From Dasypus novemcinctus (taxonomy: Eukaryota > Chordata > Mammalia > Cingulata > Dasypodidae), in assembly GCF_030445035.2 (NCBI RefSeq), contig NC_080689.1, positions 26,503,278-26,567,277 of the forward strand: a DNA stretch of 64,000 nucleotides, in the 5' to 3' direction. Within the stretch, counting starts at the first letter, position 1; every line of letters starts with the position of its first letter. Position numbers and translations under genes: made by a program. The notes under the pieces are model-generated. The model searched no databases. It saw nothing but the letters and a program-made list of their open reading frames with translations, and was not told the origin of the DNA. Positions 47,525 through 59,006 of this stretch are shown here, one piece after another.

Positions 47525-47940
47525 TTTAAAAACATTTTTATTTATTTATTTATTTATTAATTATTTATTCCCCCCCCCCCCCGCCTTCCCCAGATGTTTG
47601 CTTATTGTTTGCTTATTGTTTGCTCACCTTCTCTAGGAGGCACTGAACACCAAACCTGGGACCTCCCACATGGGAGGCGAGTACCTAACAGCCTGAGCCA
47701 CATCCACTTCCCACAGGCTGTGGCGTCTGCTGGTTTGTGGCATCTATTCATTGCGGCGGTGTGGTATCTAGCTTGTTGCAGGGGGTCCAGTGTCTAGCTC
47801 ATTGCATAAGATGCAACATCCTAGTTCCTTGCAGTGGGTTTGGGGTCTTTTCATCTTCTTTCGGAGGCATCAGAACCAGAACCCAGGGCCTCCCATTTGA
47901 TAGGTGGACACCCAACTGGTTGAGCCACATTTACTTCCCT
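47525..47940 (-). repeat. DAS-type SINE, antisense, double head
   Basis: TTTATTTATTTATTTATTAATT plus a poly-C run at 47570-47582, then two reversed heads (47630-47710 and 47865-47938) separated by GGCGTCTGCTGG-type repeats. Confidence 0.85.
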
Positions 47941-48489
47941 CACCTTCATATTTAAGGACAATTTTGCTGGATAAAGAAATCTTGGCTGGCAGTTTTTCTG
48001 TCAATATCCTACTTGTATCATACCACTGTTTTCTTGCCTCCATGGTCTCTAATGAGAAATTCACACTAAGTCTTACTGGGCATCCCTTGTATGTGATAGT
48101 TTGCTTCTCCCTTTCTGCTCTCGGAATTTTCTCTTTATCTTTGACATTTGACTTTCTGAGTAGTATGTGTCTTGAAGCAGGTCTATTTGCATTTATTCAG
48201 ATTGGGGTATGCTGTGCTTCTTGGACATGTAAATTAATTTCTTTCATGAGAGTTGGGAAATTTTCAGCTATTATTTCCTCAAATACTCTTTCTGACTCTT
48301 TTCCCTTCTCTTCTCCTTCTGGAACTCCCATGGTGTGAGTGTTGCATTTCATGTTATCATTCAACTCCCTGTGCCCCTGCTCTATTTTTCCATTCTTTTA
48401 TCTCTTAAATTTCAGCTGTTCTGTCTTCAGTATCAGTTATTCTTTCTTTTATCATTTTGAGTCTGCTGTTGTATGCCTCTAGTGTGTTG

Positions 48490-48900
48490 GGTTTTTTTTA
48501 GGAGGTACCAGGGATGAACCCAGGAAGACCTTGTATATGGGAAACAGGTACTCAGTCACTGGGCCACATCTGCTCCTCAATGAGAGCTGGTTTTTTCATT
48601 TGTTTGTTTGTATTTAGGAGGTACTGGAGTTTGAACATGGGAATCAGGCATTCAACCACTTGAGCTACATCTGCTCCCCTCTAATTTTTTTTTTTTTTTT
48701 GAGGTACCAGGGGCTGAACCTCATATGTGGGAAGCTGCTGTTCAACCACTGAGCCACACCAGCTTTCCTTAGTTGACTTTCCCATTTGCTTTGCTTGCTG
48801 TCTATTTTTCATTTTTAGGAGGCACTGGAAACCTGACCCAGGACCACTGCCCTCCATGTGGGGGGTGGGTGCCTGACCACTTGAGCCACATCTGCTCCCT
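48490..48900 (-). repeat. Cluster of four short SINEs, antisense
   Basis: Reversed tRNA-like heads at 48497-48575, 48612-48680, 48700-48770 and 48817-48898, each with a TGAACC-type B-box complement and ending near GAGCCACATCTGCTCC. They sit back to back in the L1. Confidence 0.8.
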
Positions 48901-48961
48901 CTAATGTGTTTTTGATCTCACTTATATTGATTTTCATTCCCATGAGCTCTGTTACTTTTTT

Positions 48962-49428
48962 AAAAAGATTTATTTATTTATTCCTGTACCCCTCATTGTT
49001 TTGTGCTCACTGTCTGCTCTTTGTGTGTTCTTCTGTGTCTGCTTGTCATTCTTTAGGTGACACTGGGAATCGATTCTGGGACCTTCCAGAGAGGGAGATA
49101 GGTGGTCAATCTCTTGCGCCACCTCAGCTCCCTGGTCTGCTGCATCTCTTATTGTCTCTCCTCTGTGTCTCTTCTTGTTGCATCATCTTGCTGTGCCAGC
49201 TCTCTGCTTGAGCCAGCTTGCCACATGGGCCAGCACTCCTGCATGGGCCAGCACTCCTGCATTGGCCAGCACTCCATTCAGGCCAGCACTCTGCATGGGC
49301 CAGCTCCCCACTTGGGCCAGCTCACCACATGGACCAGCTTGCCTTCACCAGGAGGACCCAGGAATCGAACCTGGACTTCCCATATGGTAAATGGGAGCCC
49401 AATAGCTTGAGCCACATCCACTTCCCTC
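48962..49428 (-). repeat. DAS-type SINE, antisense, with an internal tandem array
   Basis: AAAGATTTATTTATTTATTCC tail complement, a GGTGACACTGGGAATCG head, then about five copies of an 18-base unit (GGGCCAGCACTCCTGCAT) at 49226-49310. A final reversed head lies at 49345-49425. Confidence 0.85.
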
Positions 49429-49439
49429 TGTTACTTTTT

Positions 49440-49857
49440 TTTTTTAAAGACTTATTTATTTATTTCTCTCCCCTTGCCCCCGACCCTGGTTGTCTGTTCT
49501 CTGTGTCTATTTGCTGCATCTTCTTTGTCTGCTTCTGTTGTTGTCAGCAACACTGGAATCTGTGTTTCTTTTTGTTGCGTCATCATGTTGTGTCAGCTCT
49601 CCGTGTGTGCGGCACCATTCCTGGGCAGGCTGCACTTTCTTTCGCACTGGGCGGCTCTCCTTACGGGGTGCACTACTTGCATGTGGGGCTCCCCTACGCA
49701 GGGAACATCCCTGTGTGGCACAGCACTCCTTGCGCGCATCAGCACTGTGCATGGGCCAGCTCTACACAGGTCAAGGAGGCCCGGGGTTTGAACTGCAGAC
49801 CTCCCATGTGGTAGACGGACGCCCTAACCACTGGTCCAAGTCCGCCGCCCCCTCTGT
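49440..49857 (-). repeat. Long DAS-type SINE, antisense
   Basis: AAAGACTTATTTATTTATTTC, conserved body (GTTGCGTCATCATGTTGTGTCAGC), reversed head ending GGTCCAAGTCCGCCGCC. It carries open frames of 105-198 codons that are SINE-derived. Confidence 0.92.
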
Positions 49858-50197
49858 TACTTTTTAATTCAGGTTTTCAGATTCTTCTTTGTGCTGGCTC
49901 AGTGTCTTCTTGATGTCCTTTTTATCTTTAGCCATATTGGTTTTCAACTCATTGATTCAATTTTGGAAATTTGTATGCATCTTGTTGATTAGTTGTCAAA
50001 ACCTGCATCTCTTCTGGTAGCTTTGATGTATTTCTTTTCTTGGGCATTTCTTCCATTTTCTTAGTATCGCTTGTAACTTTTTGCTGGTGTCTAGGCATGT
50101 GATTAGGGTGGTAAGTTTACTCATATGCTCTGTTTCTCTCTCTTTCACAGGGTTTTAGTTGTAGGAGGCTGTGTGTTACTGCTGTTCTTTGGTTCTT

Positions 50198-50548
50198 TTT
50201 TTTTTAAGATTTATTTTATTTATTTATTTCTCCCCACTCCCTTTGCACTTGCTGTGTCTGTTCATCTTGTTTTTCTAGCAGGCACTGGGAACTGAACCTG
50301 AGATCTCTGTGGTGGGAGGGTGGTGCCTAATCACTTGAACCACCTCCGCTCCCTGCTTTGTTGTTTCTCTCATTATGCTTTCTTCCTTTTCTCTCTTGTG
50401 TCATCTTGTTGCATCAGCTCACCACTCCAGCCCATCACATCAACTTGCTCTCTTGCTCATCTTTTTTAGGGGGCACTAGGAACCGAAAACAGGACCTCCC
50501 TTATGGTAGGCAGGAGCTCAATTGCTTGAGCCTCATCTGCTTCCCCAG
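50198..50548 (-). repeat. DAS-type SINE, antisense, double head
   Basis: AAGATTTATTTTATTTATTTATTTC, reversed heads at 50278-50355 and 50465-50545, and CATCTTGTTGCATCAGC-type text between. Confidence 0.85.
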
Positions 50549-50584
50549 TTCTTTGATTCTTGGTTTAACCTGTTTTGGATCTTT

Positions 50585-51214
50585 TTTTTTTACTCAAGTG
50601 TGCTTTTATTAAAGCCAGGAAAATACAATTATTACATATTTTGAAATTGGGGGTTACTAACATTTCAAAGTAGTGCTGGGAGTTGTAGTACCCATACTTG
50701 TAAGTTTGTCAACATTTTTTTCAACTATTTAAGTGGTGCAGAAAAAATTTACCTATATATAACAATCAGTAAAAGTGTATACATAGGAATTCCATTTTCC
50801 CTTCACCACATGTTTCAGCTAAGCCCGGCCTGCCCCCAACTTCTCCACTGGAAGGTTGCAATACTTTCCCTATTCCTCATTATTGTAGATATCTTTTCTC
50901 TCTCTGTATCTCTATCAGGATTGTTTCCAGCAACAGTCCTGAATCCACAAAAAGTCCCATAGCATGCCACATTTCAAGCTGGCAAGCCCTCAATGAATAG
51001 ATGCTCTGGTAAAATACATCTTCTAAAATAATACCTGTGAAAGTAGAGAATAAACTACATGGGAACAGTGCAGAAATTGAAAGTTCTCTGCTCACTATTT
51101 AGGAAAAAATAAAACCTTGGAGAAACCACAATGCAGGTCACTCGGCAGCCTCCATGGGAAGAGGAGGCTATCTACTCATGCTGACCCAGCCAAGCAGTCC
51201 TGGAGCCATGGACG
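50585..51214 (-). pseudogene. Retropseudogene of unidentified transcript, antisense
   Basis: On the minus strand the 3' end reads CTTTAATAAAAGCACACTTG and then an A-run, i.e. a poly-A signal and tail. TGTTTTGGATCTTT at 50571-50584 and TGTTTTGGGTCTTT at 51215-51228 form a 13-of-14 target duplication. No introns are seen. A 71-codon frame at 51095-50880 starts MSRELSISAL and matches nothing I know; the insert may be mostly 3' UTR. It lies in the antisense L1. Confidence 0.7.
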
Positions 51215-52229
51215 TGTTTTGGGTCTTTAGAATTGCCGCTGTTGGTTTCTCAAATCTGTGCCTTGGACTCAGTAATGGGTTGCAGACCTACTTCTTAGGG
51301 TCTTGGGTTAGGAGGTTGTAAAGGCTGGAAAAAGCCTGTCTTACCTATATATTTTTAATTTTATCATGTGTACTTCTTTGGTCTGCCAGAAGATGGCATT
51401 CTTTGTTAGCCCTCTCAGTTCAATGCCTGGTAGGAGTGTGTTGCTACAACACAGCCTAGATCAGTATAACAGAGGTTTGTTCCTGCCTGGAGGCTAAGAG
51501 CCTCATAATTCAAAATTTCTCAGAGGCAGTTCTCCAACCTTTGCTGGCAGTCCCCTCCCTTTACCCAGGTAGGAAATAATTCCACTTTCTTCTGCATTCT
51601 CAACAACCAGTCCTGGTTAGTAAGGAGGGAGCCTGAGAGAGTCAGATCTCTTTAGTCCCTTGCCAGCTCCTAAGGCAAACAATAGCGTAGCCTAGAAGGG
51701 CTGGTGGGACAGAGCAAACCAAATTTGTGAGTCAAAAGCTGAGTCAGACTAAGGCTGTGTCCCTCTCTCTCCCCTTTCCTGGGGAGGCAGATCCTTGGGC
51801 TCCCTTTGTCAGTAGCTGCCAGCCCTGGGGCCTGAGAATTCAAAAGTGTCTGTAGTATTGGGGAATGTGCCAGCATTTGCAGCTGTGCCTTTTAATTCAC
51901 AGTTTTGCTGTTGCAATTCTTTTCCTTTATCCCTCTCTCCTCTGTGTGATGTCCTAAATCCTACAAGATTTTTTTCCCAGGTTGTTCCTGCCTGTCCTCT
52001 AGCTATTTTTCTGGGAGAGAAGAGAGTTGCATGTCTTTCTATTTTTCCATCTTCCTGGAAGTCCTCTCTATCATTTTTAAATTAGTTTAAATTAAAGCAT
52101 GTGATTCATTCAAGAGTTATCTCATTTTAATAAATGCAGCAGTATTATCCGGATCTTGGCAAAGTTAACTTACAATCCTGTGCCTCAGCTTTACCATCAT
52201 TAAAAAGTAGATATATGCATCAAAGGATG

Positions 52230-52705
52230 CTCTTAGTTTCCTAGGCTTCTCAAGCAATTACCATGAAATGGGTCAGGCTAAACAATAGAAATTTATTTGC
52301 TCATGGTTTGAGGCTGGGAGAAAGCCCAAATCAAGGTGATATGAAAGTGATGCTTTCTTTCTAAAGACTGACATTCTGGGATTGGCTGCTGGCAATCTTT
52401 AGTCCTTAGCTTCTCTGTCACATGGAAATACATGTGGCAGCCTCTCCTGGCCTCTCTGTTCTCTTCTAGATTTTACTGAATTTCAGCTTCTTGCTACTTC
52501 CTCTGGGCATTCTCTCTTTCTGTCTGAATTTCACTCTGCTTATATAGGATTCTAAGTATTAGGATCAGGATCCATCCAGATTGAGGTGGGCCACACCTTA
52601 ACTGAAATAACCTCATTAAAGGGTCCTACTTATTATGGGTTCACACCTACAAGAATAGATTAAATTTAAGAATATGCTTTTCTGAGGGGTATGTACAGCT
52701 TCAGA
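52230..52705 (-). repeat. Ancient interspersed repeat, same family as 31372
   Basis: CTTAGTTTCCTAGGCTTCTCAAGCAATTACC... AGAAATTTATTTGCTCATGG... and GAGGTGGGCCACACC. The family name is unresolved. Confidence 0.45.
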
Positions 52706-52734
52706 CTACCACATACTATCAAGAAAGTGAAGAG

Positions 52735-53350
52735 ACATCCCACAGAATGGAGGAAAATATTTGCAAATCAAATATCTGTTAAGGGTCTTATATCTAGAAT
52801 GTATAAATAACTCTTACAACTCAACAATAAAAAGCCAAATAACCCAATTTAAAATGGTATAGGATATGGATAGTCATTTCTCTAAAGAAGACATACAACT
52901 ACTATTACTATACACTTATTGTTTGTATATGTTTGTAAGTGATATACTTCAATAAAAGAAAAAAAGACATGCAAATGGCTAATGAACAAATGAAAACATT
53001 ATCAACATCAAAATGCAAATCAAAATCACAATAGGATGCTAACTCACACTATCCAGGATGGCTATCATCAAAGAGACAGACAATAATAACAAGTGTTGGT
53101 GGGGATGTGGATTAATTGGGACTATTAAACATTGCTGATAGGATGTAAATATAGAATTGTATGACCTTCAGTTCCACTCCTAGGTGTGTACCCAAAAGAA
53201 TTTAAAAATATGCTTGCACAAAAACGTGTACACAATGTTTATAGTAGCACATTTCATAATAGCCACAAAGTGGAAGCAAACCTAATGTCCATCAAGGGAT
53301 GAATGGATAATCAAAATATGGGCTATTACTCAGCTATTAAAAGGGTGAAG
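52735..53350 (+). repeat. L1M ORF2 3' part, sense
   Basis: AATATTTGCAAATCAAATATC... CTCTTACAACTCAACAATAAAAAGC... TTCCACTCCTAGGTGTGTACCCAAAAG are L1 ORF2 end phrases. A short L1 3' tail-like insert is at 52910-52965. Confidence 0.7.
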
Positions 53351-53354
53351 TCAT

Positions 53355-54500
53355 CATCATGATGGTGAAGTGAGATGCTACATTGTCCCATTCTCCCACA
53401 GACTCTCTGAACAACTAGCTAAACCTGGCAGAGCTATCTTCCTTAGCACTCTGGAAAATACTTAAAGGGTTGCAGTGCCTGGGTGAGTACCATATCAAGA
53501 CAATGCAATCTAAACACATTAGGAAAAGCTTGTGGCACCCTTGATGGCCCCACCATTCCTTCCCCAGCTCAGTGTGGAAGCAGCCTGCCCTCTCATGTGG
53601 GCCCTGACCCTGACTACCAGGGTACATGTATGTCTGTGACAGTCTAGCTGATGGCAGCATGAAGGACTGAACCAGGACACTTGTGTCTGACTCATCCTCT
53701 GAGAACTTTCCCTGCATGCAGAAACAGCTTGCAGACAGCTAAAACAGTATAAGGAACAATCAAATCAAAGTGGCCTGGGGCAAAGGACTGTAGAACTGTA
53801 AATCTAAATTGAAATGTCTTTAAAATGTTCAAATAAAATGCTACATTTGTCAGTTTCTCATAACAATAGGTTTGTATTTTATGTCAAAGGACCCTGTATA
53901 TAAATGTTCAGTGATACATTTAAAATTAGACATTCCTGGTTGTGTTGTGGAGTATCAGCTAGTACAGTTTTAGAATTAAATATTATTGTTAGCAAACTGG
54001 AATTTACAGGGAGATAAATACTGAATGAGTTAAGATAAGGTGAGAAGGTGCTTTAAGGTACCAGGACACATGATAAAACTACAAAACTGAAAAATATTTT
54101 ATAGAAAAGTTCTGCTTTACTGAAAGCTGAATATTCCCCAGTAATATTTTTCTTCAAATATAAAATATTTAAGATAGGCACGATGTATATTTTACTTTTT
54201 TAAAACTTACTCTTAAAATTTTTAAACTTGTATTGCTATAGAAATAAAATTTCAGTATATAAATTTCCAGTTTTGTAAGAGAGCAGTCATTCCTCTTAAA
54301 CAGTTTTCTCCTTTTTTTCCTTCTCGAAACTAAATGCAGTTATTTGATTAGTTGGTGCTAGAATTTGACCTGGAGCTTATATAATTAGAAGAGATGCTAG
54401 TTCTCCTCATTTGAAGGCCTGGTTAGCAAATGACAGTCTTCATTTAGGGGAAGTCAAACCAGCCACCTCTCTATCACTTCTTTTTATACCCTTTTAAATT
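53355..54500. other. Intergenic, nothing certain
   Basis: A possible L1 5' end-like segment (53375-53750) with a 100-codon minus-strand frame that I do not recognise and do not call. The rest is AT-rich and unassigned. Confidence 0.3.
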
Positions 54501-54507
54501 AATTCAG

Positions 54508-54560
54508 AATCCAGATGAGCCTTGGTCTAAGGAGGAACTAACCACGGCAAGCAACATGGG
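54508..54560 (+). other. Candidate exon, unassigned
   Basis: The pyrimidine-poor but AG-ended acceptor AATTAATTCAG and a strong donor GTAAGTGTG bound 53 bases, with one frame open throughout (NPDEPWSKEELTTASNM, then an incomplete codon). The sequence is balanced in base use and unlike its neighbours. It lies where 5' exons of ARHGEF33 (next gene in human) could be, but no ARHGEF33 peptide is seen. It may be a chance splice pair. Confidence 0.3.
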
Positions 54561-55034
54561 GTAAGTGTGTGCTTTTATGTACTTTGAGAGGCATTGAGAG
54601 TAAAATGTTTTTACAAGAGTAAAGATATCCCTACCTCTGTACTATTTGATATATTAATTTAGACTCAGAATATGCTACCATTTATTTCAGGTAATTATTC
54701 AAACAACTTTTTATTCAAAAGTGTAACAATTTGTAAAGCATTCATTAATTCATTTCCTTATTTAACTTTTTATATTATGTCTTAATATTTCTTTGCAGGT
54801 GGTCAGCTAACGAAATATTTTGGGGACTGAAGAGTTTGGCATATTTGCGTATTTAGTTGAAACTGGGTTAAATTTTGAAAGCAGTCTTAAAGAAAGGAGG
54901 ATAGAATTCTTCAATTACAAGGCAGCATATTTCCAACATGTACATGCCTCTTTGGGAATAGGTATAATTAAAGAATGAACAAGATTAGGAATGCAGGGAG
55001 GTTGATTTATGCCTTTTTAATATGATAAGCCTTA

Positions 55035-55125
55035 TTTTTAAAGAGATTTTAGGTTACAGAAAAATTACATTGAAAGTACAAGGGGCTCTCATATATCTCA
55101 TCCCGTCCCCCCTTTTTTTTGCAAA
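55035..55125 (-). repeat. L1M 3' end fragment
   Basis: AAGAGATTTTAGGTTACAGAAAAATTACATTGAAAGTACAAGGGGCTCTCATATATC matches the L1 phrase seen at 18295-18360. Confidence 0.55.
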
Positions 55126-55129
55126 GCAG

Positions 55130-55925
55130 AAAAAGGATAGAGAATTTTGTCAGAGGTCATTCCAGTATGTTGGAAAAAATGTGTGCTGATTAAAAATGTG
55201 TTCCGATTAATTAACTAAGGGACATTAGTGAAACAATCCTAAACACTTTGCGGGGTTTGGGGGACGTGATGAGAATTGGATTTCACTTTAAAGCTGTTTA
55301 TTCTTTCTTGCGAGAGGGTTCCATTATAATTAGTATTCTAATTAAATGAGATTTTATATGCTGAAACAATAGTAAAGATATTCTGAACATAGAAATTCAT
55401 TTTTGTATCTTTATTTTTATAAATAGCTCTCATCACTACTGTCATATTGATGCAAATGCTACAGCTCTTTCACTAAAGCCTACTTCTGAAGGATTCAGCA
55501 TAAATGATCAGAAATTTATGCTATAGAAAAACCCGTTTGGGGACACATGTTTATTCTAACCAGTTTCCAAGAATTCAGTTGTTAAGATCTAAATTTTTGT
55601 TGATACTATGGGCTCTGAAAATGTAGTCTAAATCAGTTGGAAACCTCAGAGGCTTTTGAAAGGAAGATTATCCTACAAGTGTTGAACTTTCAATGCAAAT
55701 ATAATTGGTGTGCCTTAAAACTATAGCTTAGGAGCTTAGCCCCTTTTACAAATCTCATACACCTTTGGTTAATTTGATTTGGGACAGAGTCAATGCGGCT
55801 GCTGGGGTCTCCTCATTCCCCTCCCCTCTTCCGTCTTTCCTCAGTGCAGAGGAGCATACACCACCATCGCGGGCTGCAAGGAGGACGAGCGATGCGCAAA
55901 CAACTGTTTTGTTTTGCTTTTTAAA
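55130..55925. other. Intergenic, no gene seen
   Basis: Mostly AT-rich. A small GC-richer patch at 55790-55900 has a few CpGs but is too short to call a promoter. Confidence 0.3.
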
Positions 55926-55929
55926 GACA

Positions 55930-56095
55930 GTGGTTCTTAACCTTTTTGTGGGTCAAGGATCTCTTTGAGAATCTTTAGAAACCAGTCCACCCTCTTGGCA
56001 AAACATGTCAAGTCACACAAAATTTCACATACAATTTCACAAGATTTCCAGGTGCCTGGAAACCCTAGCTATGGACCCCAGGTCAAGAACATTTG
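55930..56095. repeat. Non-autonomous hAT-Charlie relic
   Basis: CAGTGGTTCTTAACCTTTTTGTGGG at the left and CCAGGTCAAGAAC at the right are typical inverted ends. The same family occurs at 59886-60055. Confidence 0.65.
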
Positions 56096-56235
56096 GTTTT
56101 GACTTTTAGAATGAGAGTATGAGTTGTTCAATATTTTACCTAATTTCTGGACTTAGCTTAATAATTCCTTCTAATATTCTCCGAGGGGAAATACTGAAGA
56201 TGCTAATTCTTCCACTGAGCACCTCCCCAGGACAC

Positions 56236-56250
56236 ACACACACACAGTGT
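56236..56250. repeat. (CA)n microsatellite, short
   Basis: ACACACACACACACA. Confidence 0.8.
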
Positions 56251-57079
56251 ACCTGAGAGTGAAACTCAGCTTAGCCAGTGTCCATATTTTGACCACCACA
56301 TTACTACTGCCAGTCCCCAAGGACTTGACTAATCACTGCGCCTTCCAAAGGGCCAGGAGTCACCTTTAGAGCTGCAGAAGAAAAGAGCCTTCATTCTTTT
56401 ATTTGTAAGGCACTTTGGGTGTCTCAGAGAGGATGAACTAAATAAATCATAAATTGCTAAATATTACACAGGACACCCTTCTGATTGATCAGTTCATTAT
56501 TATTTTGATGCCTGCTCCTTCTTCTTTGAGGTTTGGGATCTACCCTTACTGATAAAAGGGAAGTTAATAGATACTAACTCCCTTAGAAGTCTTCCTAATA
56601 TAACCAGAAAAGTAAAAATGAGAAAGTGGCAAAGGAGCAAACACTCCAACGCTCGAATTAGTCCATATGAGGAAATCTCTAGAATTCATCCCTGAGAACG
56701 AGGAAGCAGCTGTCTAGGATTTTTGTTTGGGGCCTGCTAATCTCAAAGGCTTTTTGAGGATATGTGGTTTTTTTACTCCCCTGCTGAGAAACTTTCAGTG
56801 ACTCCTTATTCTCTACACTGCAAAGCAGGCCCCAAAGAAGATATCCATCTGTTCCCAGCCTACCTGTCTAGCCTCGCCTTCTATTCTTTCTTCCATGTTC
56901 CCTAGGATCTCTAAATTCATCTGTGTCTGGTGACTTTCTTCCTCTGTTCCTTTGCTGATCCTCTTTTTTACCATTTCTACATATTGTTCAAAACCCAGAA
57001 GTTTCTTCATCAATTTTTTTTCTAATCCTCACAACTGAAATTCATCATTTCTCCTCTAAGAGTTTAGGTGCTTCATACT

Positions 57080-57235
57080 TTTCTTACTGTGCTTGTCACA
57101 GCCTTTCCTTTCCTACTGTACTGTAAGCTCTTTTGAGCAGGGGCAATGTTGTCTTTGTCTTTGTACTTCTGCCAGCACTTGGCACAAGGCCTTGGACATA
57201 CTATGTGCTTAATAAAGGCTTGTGGATGGAAGTGA
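57080..57235 (+). repeat. L2 LINE 3' end
   Basis: CTTACTGTGCTTGTCACAGCC... CTGTAAGCTCTTTTGAGCAGGGGC... GCCAGCACTTGGCACAAGGCC and AATAAAGGCTTGTGGATGG are the L2 3' end. Confidence 0.75.
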
Positions 57236-57239
57236 ACTC

Positions 57240-58140
57240 TGCTTTTCCTAAAAATTCATGTACAAACTAAAAACTTTATTTTAGCTAAACTTCCCTTCTT
57301 TCTTCCCTAATTGAGTGGCCCCATTTCTAAGGTTTGATCTGAAGAGCTCAAATGAGTAATAACCAAAATATGAGAAATGCAAGGAAGAAAGGCTAAAAAC
57401 AAGGGCTTCTGAAGTGTGGAGAATTTTTCCTTAATAAGGGGAATACACATACATAGGCTCAAAGGGAAATCAAAACTGGTTCCTGGTTCTAGATAACTTC
57501 TTAGAGGGCCAGCCTATCAGTTAGCATGGGGCTCATCTATATGTGACAGAAAAAAGAACAGTGTCTTAAACTAGCTGGATTTTTATTTCCCTCTCACATA
57601 GGAAATCACAAAACTAAACAAAGCCCTCCAGAGAGAAGCAATCCAGAGCTGTTAGAGCAGTTGCTTGGTGTGAGAGATCCAGTTCTTTTGCTGTGCTGCC
57701 ATCCTTAGTGTTTGGCCTCACGGTTCAAGAAGGCTGCTCAGGTTTCATCATCTCACTGATGTTCAGCCAGCAGGAAGGAGGAAGCGTGTTCTCTCTCCTA
57801 AGGAGACTTCCCAGAGGTCACTCGCACTAGTTCTACTTACACCCCATGGTAGAAGTCTACCCTCATGGGTACAGCAAGCTGCAAGGAAGAACAGTCTAGC
57901 TGTGTGGGATTGAAGAATGAATACTGAGAGGCAACTAGAATGTCTGAGAGTCAGTATCAACCTTGTTTTGTCTCTTATATTCCTTCAGGGCAAAGTACAG
58001 CATTATGCACAAAAACATACCTGAAAAAGTTTCTGTTAAAGTTAGGAGGAAAATAAAGAGCAAGCCAAGCTGGGAATAAACATAGATTCACCTAGGATAA
58101 AGGACAAGGCCCTTGGCAAAAATGACAAAGTGACTAAATA
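57240..58140. other. Intergenic, no gene seen
   Basis: No exon or clear repeat. A 65-codon minus frame near 57763-57960 lacks any recognisable feature. Confidence 0.3.
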
Positions 58141-58189
58141 ACAGTCATTCCATACATGCCCATCTCCCCCCAGCCTTCATCTCCCTTTG

Positions 58190-58310
58190 TCCCCAAATCT
58201 ACCCTGTGAGGTGAGCATTAATACTAGGCAAATTATATTGATTGGGAAACCAAAATCCAAAAGGATTCAGTGACTTGGCCAAGGCTTCTGCCCAAGAGGC
58301 TTCAGAGAAT
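58190..58310 (+). repeat. MIR relic, sense
   Basis: CTGTGAGGTGAGCATTAATAC... GGGAAACCAAAATCC... AGTGACTTGGCCAAGG is a diverged MIR core. Confidence 0.5.
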
Positions 58311-58903
58311 GAGAAATAAATAAAACATGTAGCTTCCTTGGAACCAGCTGTACTGCTGGGGAAGGGGTAGGGGTGGGGGGGCTCATAAATCATAGAATGT
58401 GCTTCAAATGGATTTGTTTTTAATGATTGTGGATCACCTCAATTAACCCCTACAGGAAAACCTATTACAAGCTTTTCACTTGTGACTTGAAGTGATTTCA
58501 TTTAATGTGGGATACTTAGGAAAAAAGCTCTAAAATTGTTAACTGTCAATATTTTACAGTCAGATGAACTGTTTTGAAAACTCTCCTGATTCTGCAAAGT
58601 CCCTGGTCCCCCTGAGCCATGCTGTAGCACTTCAGCTGTGTTTTGAATTTTTCATTTATTTCATTTGTATTAATCCCCAGAGATACTCACAAATTCTGAG
58701 GTGATGGTGCCTATTTGCACCAAGTGACTTAAAAAAGAAAAGACAGTAAAACACGAACTTTTACTTTTTACTCTATATTTGCCTGAACTCTTAGAAATTT
58801 TAACGGTGAAAATGCGTTGTGTCTATAATGAAAAATTTTATTAAAAATTATCGGAAAAAAGACAAGGTACCTGTCATTATCAATGGCATTTTGTTTTTTA
58901 CAG

Positions 58904-59006
58904 AATCTCTAGAGACATCAGGAAGACGACGCCACAAAACATGGTGTGATGTCTACTGGTGGAGACAGGCCACAAGGGGAGTGAAATGGCAAAGAACTTG
59001 TTTCTA
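58904..59006 (+). other. Candidate exon, unassigned
   Basis: A good acceptor (CATTTTGTTTTTTACAG) and a donor GTAAGG bound 103 bases. One frame is open across it (ESLETSGRRRHKTWCDVYWW, then RQATRGVKWQRTCF) but it is not a protein I know, and that frame stops at the donor. It may be a 5' UTR exon of ARHGEF33 or a non-coding RNA, or chance. Confidence 0.3.

Larger units (their letters stand above)
42021..52070 (-). mobile_element. Near-full-length antisense L1, heavily interrupted
   Basis: Same L1 type and orientation as at 6191-13880. The 3' end is at 42021 (T-run) and the 5' end near 52065 (reverse complement GAGGACTTCCAGGAAGATGG). ORF2 remnants in order from the 5' side include parts around 46206-45856 ([20 protein letters not shown]) and 43461-43290 (WINKLWCIHMMEYYAAVQRN). 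ORF1-like text is at 48000-48400 and 49860-50170. Non-L1 insertions add roughly 4.4 kb, so the element itself is about 5.6 kb. TCATTTTT is found at both edges but is too weak to call a target duplication. No intact frame. Confidence 0.85.

Noticed and set aside
49218..49814. 198-codon plus-strand frame
   Set aside because: It crosses two antisense SINEs and a tandem array; there is no start context, splice site or known domain.
53415..53717. 100-codon minus-strand frame
   Set aside because: No recognised domain or splice context; it may be L1 5' text.
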